Of a DNA stretch of 64,000 nt, positions 22,283-33,666 are shown piece after piece; the first letter of the stretch is position 1, and each line of letters begins with the position of its first letter. Where the stretch lies: the NCBI RefSeq assembly GCF_030445035.2, contig NC_080680.1:101499157-101563156 (forward strand), in the 5' to 3' direction. The position numbers and the translations under genes are program-made. The notes under the pieces are model-generated. The model was not told where the DNA came from, searched no databases, and saw nothing but the letters and a program-made list of their open reading frames with translations. This DNA is from Dasypus novemcinctus (taxonomy: Eukaryota; Chordata; Mammalia; Cingulata; Dasypodidae).

Positions 22283-23250
22283 TTCATTCCTGATAAGAAC
22301 ACTTCAAAAAATATGGAGAGAAAGAAATTTCCTCAGTATGGTGAAGGGCATATACAAAAAACCCACAGCAAACATCACAGTGGGGAAAGGTTGAAAAGTT
22401 TTCCTTTAAGATTAGGAACAAGACAAAGATGCCCACTGTCACCATTGCTATTCAACATTATGCTAGAAGTTCTAGCTAAAGCAATTAGAAAAGAAAAAAG
22501 ATGAATAAAAGGCATCCAAATAGGAAAAGAGAAACTAAAACTCTTATTATTCATGGATAACATGATCCCATAGTTAGAAAGTTCTGAAATGTTTCTGACA
22601 AAACTGCTTGAGCTAATAAATGAGCTCAACAAAGCGGCAGGTTACAAGATCAACACACTAAATTCAACAGTGTTTCTATACACTAGTATTGAACAATCTG
22701 AGGAAGAAATCAAGGAAAAAAAATCCATTTAAATAGCAACAAAAAGACTCAAGTACTAGGAATCAATTTAACCAAAGAAGTACAGGACCTATATGCAGAA
22801 AACAACAAGAAGATGCTAAAAGAAATCAATGAAGACCCAAACAAATGGAAAGACATTCCGTGTTCATGGATTGGAAGACTAAATATTGTGAAGATGTCAT
22901 AAACTGATTTATAGATTCAATGAAATACCAATCAAAATTCCAGCAGCCTACTTTACAGAAATAGGAAAGGCAATTACCAAATTTATTTGGAAGGGAAAGT
23001 GCACTCGAATAGCCAAAAGCGTTCTAAAAAAGAAGAGTGAAAATAAAGAAGAGCAATGTGAGAGGAATTTGATTGCCTGTCCTTAAGCATATTACAAAGT
23101 AACATGGCCAAAACAGCATGATATTGATGTAAAGACAGACACCTCGAACAGTGAAATAGAATTGAGAGTCCAGAAATAAACCCTCACCTCTATGGCCAAC
23201 CGGTTTTCTGCAAACCTACCAAAGCCATGTTAACAGTCTCTTCAACCTAA

Positions 23251-25079
23251 TTTAACTCATCACAGATCTGAGTATGACTGGTTTAAAGAGAAAGTTCAAT
23301 AAATAACTTCTTAACAGAAATATGTCTAATAAAAAAATTCACAGAATGATAACAATAAACATATAGGCAAATAAGCTCATAGAGAATGAAAGCAAGGGTG
23401 GTGAAAAAATACACACAGAATGGGTAAAATGTGATGTAAAGATGGGCATTGTTCTATGATAATAGGGAAACGTGATGAGGATGATGTAAAACTGATAATC
23501 TAAGAAAGAAAGAATAAAACATGGCATAATACATAGAACAAAACTGCTGAAAGTATAAGAGAAATGACAGAAACATAATTAGAGTTATCAGATTCAAGTC
23601 ACTATTATTATGGTGTGGCAGGTATCGTGGGAAAAAAGTACTTAGAGAAATTATCCTTGAGGAGTGGGTGGGACATATCACAATACTCAAAAAAGTATAT
23701 TTTCCTAGTTAAACAGGCTTTTGCCTTAGTCCAAGCATTCTCACAGGTTACATATTCCTTTGTCATAGGGGTCATATCTAAAAAGTTGATATCACTACTG
23801 TCACAACCTCAGTTACTAAGGAAAGTATGTAATTTCCCACACCTATACTAGCATGAGAGAACAGCTGAAAACAGAGGTTGTTTTGTGTTTGTGTGGTTTT
23901 TCAAATGTGACTAATATATATCAAGCCATATCCCTTCATAGGTAACACATTTTCTTTTTCTATAAGCAGAGCTTATAAAAAGAAAATTGAACATTTACCA
24001 GATAAATTGTAGAAAAGAAAATTCACATACTCCAGACCCTGAGCACAATTCTTAAGGAATAGAATTTAATAATATAAACATTAAACACAGAAGACCAATA
24101 TTTGAAATGCATTTTGAAAAATGAAGCCCTACCAAATATTTGGAGAAAAAATGAAAACAGGAGCCCAAAAGATTGATTTTTTTAACTATAATGTGAAAAG
24201 TGGTTTAAAGTGTTTTCTTAAAGGTTGACAGTCTTATTAAAAAAGGGTTTAAAGTCCAAATAGCAAAATTATTAAAAATGATAGAAACATTGTAGAAAGC
24301 CTTCCATTAAATCTCAATATTAAGGACTCGTTGTGCAAATGTTATATCTAAACGAATGTGAGCACTTTAAAGATTATTTTCTTCAGAAAGCATGCAAGTG
24401 TCATTTAGTGATTTAGATCTGTTATTTCAAACTTAGGGCAAAATTTTGATACTTAAGAAAAGCATAGACACATACGCAGACACACAGCAATGCATCACAG
24501 GGAATCACTCACATTTTGTAAGAAATGAACATATATCCATTAAAATCCTAGTTCTGATGTTTTGCTAGTATGACCCTTCACTTGTGTTGTGTCACACTGA
24601 ACTTTGCAATTCTCACTTTTATCTTCTGTACAAGGAAGTAGTAGGAATAGATGAATCCTAAGGCGCTTACTAAATCACTTACATTGTTGTTACTTTGAAA
24701 TGTGAAAAGCACTGTGGAAAAATGGTCTGAAGGACAGCTGGTTTAAAAAAAAAGATTTAAAAAATGTTTTTTTCTCTACTTTCTCGTTCTCCTTAAACCT
24801 TATGGTAAAGGAATAAAAAGAAAAGAATAAAAAGAAAAGAACAAATTTTGATAGCCATGAAACTGGATGAGTAGTAATTGACTTTAAGAAAAAAAAACAA
24901 CAGAGAAATCTGAAATCTCTGCCTGCAAAGGGTGATAACAAGAGGAAACAAGTGGATTAATGCTGCAGACTGGGAAAAGTCTGAAAAACTAACAATTTCA
25001 GGTTCTTCAGAACACAAAAGTAACATTTGGGTTATAAGGAGGACTGGATGAACGTATGAATAAATGAACAATTAGACCC
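23251..25079. other. AT-rich non-coding stretch
   Basis: No gene recognised. A weak reversed MIR-like piece may lie near 24540-24720 ('tctgtacaaggaagtagtag', 'gtgaaaagcactgtgg'). The readable frames here have no known motif and are biased by A/T content. Confidence 0.45.
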
Positions 25080-27390
25080 AAATCTTCCCTCTTGCTACAT
25101 ATCATCAGAAAACTACCTGGGAGTAAGAAATAAGGTCACTAGTTAAATTGAACCAGAGAAGCATGGAACTCAGTGACTCTGGGCCTACAGAGAGCATGGG
25201 TGAAAAGAACTGGACTAAGCAGAGAGCTAAATAATGAACTTTGTGTACCCTCGGTCCCTTTTCTCCAACCCAACTCTGCATAATGGCCAGGCATACCTAT
25301 CAAACTGAAGATGGAAGGATTCCTCTGAAGAGAAACTGATCCATCGAATTTTCAAAGCAGGGCCTTCAGGGACAATTTCCCCAAAGAAATGACCAAGCTC
25401 TATCAGTCATCCTGCAACAAGAACACTTGTAAAAACCTACTTTAAATATGAATTAACAAGTAGAGACCCCCAGAGATTTAAGAACAGCCTGCCTCTATAC
25501 TGAAGGAGTCAAAAACAAATAAATAGTTATTGGACAGGAAAGGAGAATTCTGGAAGCACAATAAAATAAATATAATCAGTATCATTGGCTATGTAAGAGG
25601 GAATATTAAAGTATGAAAATCAGAGAATGTAACAGGGCTCTTGTAAATTAAATCCATAGCAAAAATTTTTAAAAAACCAAAAATATTAGAAGTGGAAGAT
25701 GAATCTGAGAACAACATAAGAAAATGTAGAGCTTTACCTACAATATAAATGTGAAACAATGAAACAAATAGAAAAATATGAGACAAAAATAGAAGAAAAT
25801 TAAAGTCTCAGTGTAGGAGGATCATAATCTGACTATAAGGAGTCAGAAAGAGAACAGAGGAATGGATGGTAGGAAATCATCAAATATATAATTCAAGAGC
25901 ATTTTCCAGAAATAAAAGGGATGTCTATCTACATTTAAAAGCCAACAACCCAGTACCTAGCACAGGAAGCTTTAAAGTGCCACACAGTAACATATCTGCA
26001 TGAAATTTCAGAATTTCAGATATTATGATAAGATCTTAAAAGCTTCCTAAAAAAAAAAAAAAAAGCAGAGCTCTTACTGCTTCTACAAACGAGCAAGCCT
26101 GTACTCCCATTTTGAGTGTACTTTCTTTCACTTTACATTAAATTCTCCTTACTAAAAAAAAAAAAAAAGCTTCTCATGTGAAGAAAATCAAAGAAGATAA
26201 ACATATATAGAATCCAAAACAAAGTACAGAACAGATTCATGATTTTACTGAAAGACAGCAGACAATAAACGCCTTCAATTATCTGAAGGAAAATAATTTC
26301 CAAACTACAATGTTAAACCCAGCCAAATTTCTGGTTTAAATAGGTGAGAAAAATATGGGCTTTTTCAGTAATACAGGCTTCAAGAATCTCAAAAACAATC
26401 TTTTTCTAAAGCTACTGGAAAATGTGCCCCAACAACAACCAACAAAGGACTAGAGGAAGACATGGGACCTAGGAAACAGTATCTTTAAGAGGCATGGAGA
26501 GAATTCCCTGAAGGGTGGTGAAGGATAATTCTGGAAAGGCAGATGTGCGCTGCAGTGAACAGTACAGATTGGAGCAGAAATACAGAAGGCTCCAAGGGTG
26601 ATATCTCTGAGAAATAAAAACAGGACTCACACATTGCTGGATTTTAAGCTCTATCAGCAATTATAAGGCATAATTTTACGTACATTGAAAACTAAGTATG
26701 TGTGTGGGAGAGATATAATTATTAAGTAGTTAAAAGAAAAAAATTATGAGAAATTATGTGCAACCATAGCACACCCTGTGGTTCACCTGTGGAAAATATT
26801 TTACATAGTTATACTAACATAACCACTGAATACTGATTAAACCAAAATTTACATTATTACTTTATTATGACAATGAATAAAGGGGTGAAGTATATGGAGG
26901 ACAACATAACAGAGCCAAATCCTCAATTATTATAGTCAGAAGACAAAAGATACTTTAATGGCAAATCAAGATGTAGCCCAAATTATTTAGAAACGGAAGA
27001 GAGTTGAATGTGATGGATCTTAGAAAGCTGGTTTGATATGGGAAGCGATGAGGCAAGAAACTGTTTCTTTTGAAAGTATGCATGTATCTAATATCCATAA
27101 AAATGTAAAAGCAAACATGCAAAGATTATATATTAATAGGAGAAAATAAACAGTGTCATTGGGCCCTAGATTTGTATCTGAGCTTCTCCCGGGTCAAGAC
27201 ATGAAGGTAAACAATTCAGTTGAAGGAAAACAGGTCAGCAGGGTGGTGGGGAATTTCAAGGGTTTTGAGTACTGATCAAGAATATGTGTGTGTGCATTTA
27301 ATAAGTTTAAGAAAAATATGTTTTAAGTGTTCAAAAATGATAAACACATTAGTTAAAAATGACAATTTATTACAAATGAGATGTCTTTCA
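25080..27390 (+). mobile_element. HAL1 (half-LINE) element
   Basis: Matches HAL1, an L1 derivative with an ORF1-like region but no ORF2. Key words in order: 'tatgagacaaaaatagaaga' (25777), 'aattcaagagcattttccag', 'aagctactggaaaatgtgcc' (26409), 'gaggaagacatgggacctag', 'aggggtgaagtatatggagg' and 'gaaagctggtttgatatggg'. No intact frame. Interrupted at 26049-26164. The 5' limit is uncertain. Confidence 0.65.
26049..26164 (+). mobile_element. Short processed insert with poly(A) tail inside HAL1
   Basis: About 90 bases of non-A sequence (26065-26153) with ATTAAA at 26137-26142, 11 bases before a 15-base A run. It is flanked by a short repeat AAAAGCTTC (26038-26046 and 26165-26173). The ending resembles a retroviral R region or a short mRNA 3' end. 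The source was not recognised. The leading A run is odd and may belong to the target. Confidence 0.55.
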
Positions 27391-27667
27391 CATATGCTTC
27401 GAAAGAACTTTTTTTGTCAGATTAACCATTATGATATGTAGGTATGGGAAACATTTAGACCTCAGGGCTACAGGCAGAATGGGTGAAATCAGATGAGATT
27501 CATATTGAGCTGTTCCCTGACCCCTGAAATAATATTTAACATTATGTGTATGAGTGTCTGTATCTGTGCAAGTGTGAGTGAAAGAGAAAGACACAAACAG
27601 ATAAAAAAGAGAGAGACTCAAATGTTCTAAGGGTCTCATGAAATTCTAAATGACAAAAATCTTTCCT

Positions 27668-27760
27668 GGGAAGTGGATGTAGCTCAGTGTTTGAGGGCCT
27701 GCTTCCCATTTTACAAAGTCCCAGGTTCAATTCCTGCTACCTCCTAAAAACAAACAAACA
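27668..27760 (+). mobile_element. DAS SINE monomer
   Basis: Begins GGGAAGTGGATGTAGCTCAG; B-box-like 'aggttcaattcctgctacct'; tail of AAAC repeats. Flanking similar words 'aaaatctttcct' (ending 27667) and 'aaactctttcct' (ending 27774) give an imperfect target duplication. Confidence 0.88.
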
Positions 27761-27949
27761 AAAAACTCTTTCCTTTCCCTTTTCATTGGTTTTCAGATGA
27801 TACTCAGAGGCAAGTCCATTTCAAGAAGACACTAAAGTTCCTTCAACATAGGTATGGGGAAGAGAGATTTCTTTCTGATTGGAACCCACTGGAATGTTTT
27901 AGACTCCTCAAATGTGCCATAAGCACACTCATCCATACATATTTGTTGG

Positions 27950-28225
27950 AAGAAATGCTATTCCCTCCATCTGGGATAGTCTTCAATCTCTTCTTTATCC
28001 ATTCCACTTCATCTGGCTAACTCTCACTTACCTGTCCAGGTATCACGTTGGATATTACTCCCTTAAGGAGAACTTTTTCCACTAGGATATAAACCTTTTC
28101 TATTTGCATCCTCTGTAACCTTTGCTTGCTTAATTCACCATATGTGTAAACAATTGTCCTCTGTGTCAATTCTCTAAGAAAGTGAAAATTCCATGAGTGA
28201 AAGGATGTGTTTCAGGTTGTGGCTC
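27950..28225 (+). mobile_element. L2 LINE piece, sense
   Basis: L2-like order: 'ccatctgggatagtcttcaa', 'tggctaactctcacttacct', 'aaggagaactttttccac' and 'gaaaattccatgagtgaaag'. Diverged. Confidence 0.5.
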
Positions 28226-28260
28226 AGGAATGCTTGAAAGTGCCCAACAAAAATTTGTTC

Positions 28261-28265
28261 ACTAT
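28261..28265. repeat. 5-bp target duplication, left of LTR copy 1
   Basis: ACTAT, repeated at 28822-28826. Confidence 0.85.
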
Positions 28266-28821
28266 TGTGAGTTAGCTAAAGGGGTGCTGATGCAAAATAC
28301 CAGAAATCTGTTGGCTTTTATAAAGAGTATTTATTTGGGGTAGAAGCTTACAGTTACCAGGCCATGAAGTGTAATTACTTCCCTCACCAATGTCTGTTGC
28401 CATGTGTTGAAGCAAGATGGCTGCCGATCCCTGTGAGGGTTTAGTCTTCCTCTTTCTCTTAAGGCTCCGTGGTCCCTGCTTCTTCTTTCTCCACAAAGTC
28501 AGCTGTAAACTCTCAGGTGAATGGCTTGTCGCTCTTCTAGGGGCCTCTGCAGTACCTAATAGAAACTTCTCTCTTACCTCACGTATCTGCTTCTCCTGGT
28601 TGTTTACTTCCTCAGCTCCAGGATCAAAAACTGCCAACTCTGTCCTTTGTTACGTCTTTTATCTGTGAGTCCCCATCTACCAAGGGTGGGGACTCAATGC
28701 CCTACTGACATGTCCGAATCAAAGCCCAAATCATAACTTAATCATGCCCAGGTATAGACCAGTTTACAAACATAATCCAATATCTACTTTTGGAATTCAT
28801 AAAGAATGCTAAACTGCTACA
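28266..28821 (-). mobile_element. Solo LTR, copy 1 (antisense), class III-like
   Basis: A 556-bp unit with TG...CA-type termini (TGTG at left, TACA at right) and an exact 5-bp duplication ACTAT. In its own sense it starts TGTAGCAGTTTAGCATTC, has a TATA-like AGATAAAAGA near 28660, AAATAAATA near 28335, and ends about 60 bases later. No internal coding region or primer-binding site flanks it. It shares family with 49950-50519. The 5-bp duplication suits class I or III rather than beta-like ERVs. Open frames across it on both strands are incidental. Confidence 0.85.
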
Positions 28822-28864
28822 ACTATTGAGAATATGAATCAATCCAGGAAAGAAGTCTTCTGTC

Positions 28865-28985
28865 ATTTACTATTTCTAGAATTTAGCACTCATTTGTATC
28901 ATCTGTAAAATAGGTTTGCAATGAGGATTAAATTATATAATAAGATTAAGTGCTTGTTCTTGGTAATTACTTAATAAATGTAGGC
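28865..28985 (-). mobile_element. MIR SINE, antisense
   Basis: Reversed MIR: 'catctgtaaaataggtttgc', 'aatgaggattaaattatata', 'gtgcttgttcttggtaatta' and 'cttaataaatgtagg'. Confidence 0.65.
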
Positions 28986-29179
28986 CCATTCTTTTTCCTC
29001 TTTCAAGCATAATGGTGATATTTACTTAACTATGTAAAATTAGGAGAAAAACATGCTGAGAATACATCGTTTTCTTGCAAAGGCATATAATAAAAGTTTT
29101 TTAAAAAAAAATAATGTAAAGGAATAGTATTCTACTCTATACAAAGATGTATAATGATCATCAACTACTAACCTTTTAT

Positions 29180-29345
29180 TTACTTATTCATTCATTCATT
29201 TGTTCATTCGGAGAGTGAATAAAACATAAAATATTTATTGAGCTCCTAATTCTGTACCAAACACTTAGATAAGAGAACAAGAAAGGCAGCATCCCTCCCT
29301 TTAGGGAGCTTATATTTTAGTTGTGGAAACAAATGAGCCAGATTA
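29180..29345 (-). mobile_element. L2 3' end, antisense
   Basis: Starts with an ATTC run, then 'aaaatatttattgagctcct', 'tctgtaccaaacacttagat' and 'cctttagggagcttatattt': the reversed L2 tail. Confidence 0.7.
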
Positions 29346-30509
29346 TAGTATATTTCACACACCATCATGTAGCTTAGCTCCAAGTAAATACTATCTGGTA
29401 TAAACATGCTCAAGTTATCTGGAGATGAAGAAAACCCAAAACATGTGCAAATTTTTTCTTTATGTTAAATCAACTTCCTGTTGATCAATAAGAACCACTT
29501 CCTGCTGAATATGTTTCTGAAAGATGAACTGGACCTTGATATGCACCTGCAGGAGACTGACTGGGAAGCCCTCCCAGAACATCTTTTCTCCTGTCTTTCA
29601 GGGGACATAGAAAGAGTTTGGCTTGCATCACTGCTGATTAAACCATGCCTCAGCTTTCAGCTCCCTCACACTGAGCTCACTGTAACTTTAAATATTGATA
29701 ACCAAGCTCATATATCACAGAACAGAGAGAATGACAGTTTCAGTGCATAATGGCTAAAGCTTTCTACAATAATCTGATATTCAATAATTCATGAAAATAT
29801 ATTCCCCCAAATCAAATTGGAAGCTATTTTGTGTAATATATTATTTAAAATTCAATATTATAATGCACACTACTTCTCGTCAGCCAGAGGAGGACCATTT
29901 CAAAATGTGATTATGTGTGGACTCTATTTAAAAGTGACAATTTTGCTTTACAATTGTTTAACGGCTTAAGCAGACCAGCTCAACTGGAACTAATACATCT
30001 GACAATGAAACCAGGACAGCCACATGCAACTCTGCAAAACTGACACCAGGACCTAAAAAGTATACACACATTTGGATGGGAAGAGTCATGTGTATTTGGG
30101 GGAAAAAAATTTCTTAATTTGTTCAGGTTCTATATCAACTTGCTCCAAAAGAGTTCCCTCCAAATTAACTCTGATTTATCATCACTGTGAGATAAATTGT
30201 GAACCTTTAAGTCTGACAGTCATGCCCCACCAACAGTGCTGCAGTCTCTGATGTCTTCAAAACCATAGTTTACTATGTTTACTTGAAGAAGGTTGGGGAG
30301 TCCCATAAGCCTACCTTCTGCATTCTGATTTCGTGTCGTTTCTTTCTTGGAAACACCTTTTCTCTTCTACACTGCCTCTCTGAAATCTTTCAAAGAATCT
30401 CTAACACTAAGCAAAGCCTTTGTTCACTTCCCAAGCCAGACATGTTCACTCTTAGAAAGATGAAAATAGTAATTATCTTACAGCACCCATGTTACTCCAT
30501 TAGTTACCA
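29346..30509. other. Non-coding, nothing recognised
   Basis: The frame at 29481-29750 (89 codons) starts and ends without motif, signal peptide or neighbours and I treat it as chance. The same holds for 30283-30561, which runs into a MIR. Confidence 0.5.
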
Positions 30510-30690
30510 TTTTCTGAGCACTGACCCCATGCCAGGACTGTGTCAAATGTTATATACTTAAATTGTTTTCATTAGACACTAGACCGCCATTGCTACCCCA
30601 CTGTCACGACTGAGGAAACTGAGTCTCAGCAGTTTTCAATGAGTTGTTTGATGATACAAATCAGGAAGTATGAAAGAGGCAGAAGAGTGT
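30510..30690 (+). mobile_element. MIR SINE, sense
   Basis: MIR order: 'ttctgagcactgaccccatg', 'ccaggactgtgtcaaatgtt', 'gactgaggaaactgagtctc' and the tail 'caaatcaggaagtatgaaag'. Confidence 0.7.
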
Positions 30691-30894
30691 CTGATTGGTT
30701 CAGTATTTCCCTGGTTCATAGAGTGAGTGGTGTCTGGTTTGTAGTCAGGGCTCCAAGTACGTTGACTCATTGAATCAATAAATAAATCTATTATCATCTT
30801 CTTATATTGCAGACCAGATGTTTGAAGTGACCCTAATCACTAAATTAAATGGGAAAAGAGTACTTGTCTACAAATAATGCCTGGGGTTTTGAGA

Positions 30895-31020
30895 ACAAGC
30901 ACTGAATCTGGGGTTCAAGAAACATGTTAATGTCTTGACTCTGACCATCCATAGTTGTGTGAACTTGCACAACATTTGTGATTTCTCTGGGCCTCATTTT
31001 CCTTATCTTTAATAATCTCA
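30895..31020 (-). mobile_element. MIR SINE, antisense
   Basis: Reversed MIR: 'tctggggttcaagaaacatg', 'tgtgaacttgcacaacattt', 'tctctgggcctcattttcct'. Confidence 0.6.
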
Positions 31021-31074
31021 CTCAGTTCTCTAATAAGAAAACATCTATAGAGCAGCATAAAATTGAGGGTAAAA

Positions 31075-31300
31075 TCCTAGGCTCTAGAGCCTGAAGGCCC
31101 AGGTTTAGATGCCAGCTCCAACTTGCAGGACTTTGGCCAAATTACTTTATTTCTCTGTGTCTCAGAGTCCTCATTCAGAAAATTAGTATCCCAGTACCTA
31201 AATAACGGAACTATGAGTTTGCATGGTTTCCTAAATGTAAATCCTATAGAACAGCACATACTACATAGCAAGTTCTAAATAAATCTGAACTCTAATTGTT
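31075..31300 (-). mobile_element. MIR SINE, antisense, near full length
   Basis: Complete reversed MIR order: 'ctagagcctgaaggcccagg', 'ggactttggccaaattactt', 'ctctgtgtctcagagtcctc', 'gaacagcacatactacatag', 'caagttctaaataaatctga'. Confidence 0.75.
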
Positions 31301-31369
31301 ATGTTTATGTAATTAGCATAGTGCCCCAATCATAGTGGGTCCTAAGGGAATATATTCTTCCTTAGTACC

Positions 31370-31480
31370 TTGAAAAATTCACTTATCCATATTGGAGCTT
31401 AGTTGTCTCATTTATTGAATTAGAATAATAAAACTGACCTTTCTCCAGATAGCAGGGCTAATTGACATTTTAATATTTTT
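31370..31480 (-). mobile_element. MIR-like SINE piece, antisense
   Basis: 'gaaaaattcacttatccata', 'ggagcttagttgtctcattt' and 'gcagggctaattg' follow reversed MIR order, weakly. Confidence 0.45.
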
Positions 31481-31859
31481 CAATTCTATGATGCCCAATA
31501 ACATGCATTTGGTGCAGACTTTGTAGGCTGGAAAAAGCAAACATCATGCTCAATAAAATGTTAGAATAGGAAGTGCTGGCTCAAAGCTGTACAGGAAGGC
31601 AGAGAAGAAAATAAAAATCAGTTGGATAGAGTGATTTAAAAAGAATCCACAGGAATCTCAAGTTTGAACTGGGTTATAATAGATGGATAGGAATAGGAAT
31701 GATAAAAAGGATGGGAAATTATGAAAAGTTAGCCTACTTCACAAGTACTGACTGGACTAGGTAAATTGATTATTGCAATGTTTGCTGGCTGTAAACAGAG
31801 TAACTAATATAGAAGAAGAGCTCAAAAAATATAAGTATCATCATATCTTTTTTGTATGC

Positions 31860-32045
31860 ATATTATGATCTAAGTACTGTGCCTTATTATTCTTAAAAAT
31901 TCTGTATACCTTTTGTTAAGTATCATTTTCTCCATCTAGACATTAGGAAAATGAGATTCAACCAATTCAAGTCACTTGGCTATGGCCCCTTCTCAGAGGT
32001 GGAGCTCAGATGTGAAACCAGCCAACCATCACACCCCATGGCCTC
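31860..32045 (+). mobile_element. MIR SINE, sense
   Basis: 'tgatctaagtactgtgcctt', 'tagacattaggaaaatgaga', 'caagtcacttggctatggcc', 'gtggagctcagatgtgaaac' follow MIR order. Confidence 0.65.
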
Positions 32046-32534
32046 CTACTCTAGGTTTTTGGCTATATTGCCACAATAATTATGGCTTTAGTGAATTACA
32101 AATATTATTAAACATGCCCTTCTCCATAAGACTCCATTAGCATAATGAAAACATGCAAATCACTCATTTTAAAGCATCTAAACAACAGCAGCCATATTTT
32201 TTCTCCTGCCAGAGAATACCAACTTAAAGAGATTAGACTGGCCCACTGCTGTAGAATTGTAAATGAGGAAAAGAGAAAATAAAATCCAGCATTCAAGGTG
32301 AAGGAGGATGTTGCTATTATAACACCACTCCAGGACTTTAGAATGGGATAGACAACATGAAATTTATAGAAAACCACACAATTTCAGCTCTAAACATAAG
32401 TTCTATTGTTCAATGCTCATTCACTCAAATACTGTATGATTTAAAGATCACAGAAATCTTTCCTTCCCATTAGCCTGACACAAAATGTAAAATTATGAAT
32501 AATTTCTTCTTTCTTTCCTTCATTTCTCCTTTCC

Positions 32535-33245
32535 CTCCCCAGGTATTTTTTGAGAAACTACTCTGTACCAAGCTTTGTACTAAGCCTTTTTGAACCATTA
32601 AGCAATCAATAAGAAGAAAGACATGGTTGCTGCCGTCACTGAGTTAATGGTTTAGCAGGGGAATCAGACAATTAAATAGGAAATTACAATATGTGCGATA
32701 TGACATGCTGCTCATGAAAGAGCACTTAAATCATGAAAGTAAGTTGATACCTGAAGGACAAATAGAAGCTAACCTGTTAAAGTAAATACTGTGTGTGAAT
32801 ATTTGTCAGTGTGTAGGTGGGATAGGGGAGCATCATGATATAGATTCTAGACAGAAGAAACAACAAGTACAAAGGCTTGGCAGTGAGAAGGCAAAGTAGA
32901 AAAGTTCCAAGATAGTTTTTTAAATGGGTGGAGCATGATATGCCAGGTATAGAGAGATGGGCCAGGCAGGATCAGGTCTAGAAATGAGGCTAAAGAGATA
33001 AGCGGGGTTCAGAGTAGGCCATGGAATTTCTTCTTCATTCTGAGGGCAATAAGGAGCCAGCCAAATGCTTCAAGAAGGAGAGGAATTTGACAATATTTGT
33101 GTACAAAAACAATCCTTGTGGTGACTGATAGAAATTGCATTGGAATACGTGATGGATAGTCTCTAGCAAAATATAAAAGGTGCATGATACTATTCCCTAA
33201 GATGTCTCTCTGAGGCGACTTCGGGAATAGAAATCTCAAGCAATC
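32535..33245 (-). mobile_element. L2-like LINE, antisense (copy A)
   Basis: Order shared with 47095-47545 and 61470-62190: 'gagaaactactctgtaccaa', 'catggttgctgccgtcactg', 'acaagtacaaaggcttggca', 'gagtaggccatggaatttct', 'caataaggagccagccaaat'. No frame survives. I read it as an old L2-type LINE in reverse; the family name is less sure than that the three copies belong together. Confidence 0.6.
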
Positions 33246-33656
33246 CCCAAGTCTTTCTTTCAATATCTGGGACATGGTGTCTGGTTAAGAGATGAGGATA
33301 TTTCTGCCGGACTCAAGGAGCACAATGAGGATTTCTGGGCAGAAATCACAAGAAAGCTCAGACTAACATTTTTATGGAGTAGTGAGATTCTTCTCAGGTC
33401 TTCATCAGGTTCTTTTAGTGGTTACCCTGGAGCTTTGCCTTGTCATTGTTCCTAACAGTTATAACAACTCCGTGTGAAAGAAATAGTCATCCTTGAGTTT
33501 AAATTGTCCGGTGCTTATGAGACCTAACCAGAGGTACAAATAGCTGCCTGAGTTTTCTGCCTGATAGTGAAGATGCTTTCACCAAAGTGGCCAAGGGCCA
33601 AATGCCTTCTGTCCCCTTTATAACCAATACCTCAGTTATGGGAGGTGACAAATATC

Positions 33657-33666
33657 TAAAGTATCT
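33657..33666. repeat. Left target duplication of DAS-III
   Basis: TAAAGTATCT, repeated exactly at 34094-34103. Confidence 0.9.

Larger units (their letters stand above)
17525..23250 (+). mobile_element. L1 LINE, plus strand, 3'-truncated and interrupted
   Basis: Starts with an L1-like leader (ACAAGGTGGACTAGAAAGAC) and about 870 bases of 5' UTR, then ORF1 (18421 to about 19690) and ORF2 (about 19800-23250). It stops inside ORF2 near the word 'cagtctcttcaac', so the C-terminal part and its own 3' UTR are missing. Three later elements interrupt it: L1 3' ends at 18825-19050 and about 19886-20160, and a SINE at about 21905-22282. A degenerate SINE at 18280-18366 lies in the 5' UTR. It is homologous and inverted to the L1 at 7143-14297. 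Confidence 0.9.
19800..23250 (+). pseudogene. L1 ORF2, dead, interrupted, 3'-truncated
   Basis: Readable pieces in order: the endonuclease region (20230-20720), then [20 protein letters not shown] and [16 protein letters not shown] at 20949-21137, DPTEIKRIIRGYYENLYANK at 21251-21457, 'PGPDGF' near 21497-21515, and the RT block [20 protein letters not shown] within 22313-22504 (G to R in the usual RQGCPLS). The active-site box at 22550-22561 reads FMDN where FADD is expected. Several in-frame stops follow. The sequence ends before the C-terminal cysteine-rich part. Confidence 0.88.

Noticed and set aside
28272..28668. Frames of 121 codons (minus) and 83 codons (plus) that could suggest a small gene
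   Set aside because: Both lie within a solo LTR with its own 5-bp duplication; no internal gene region.
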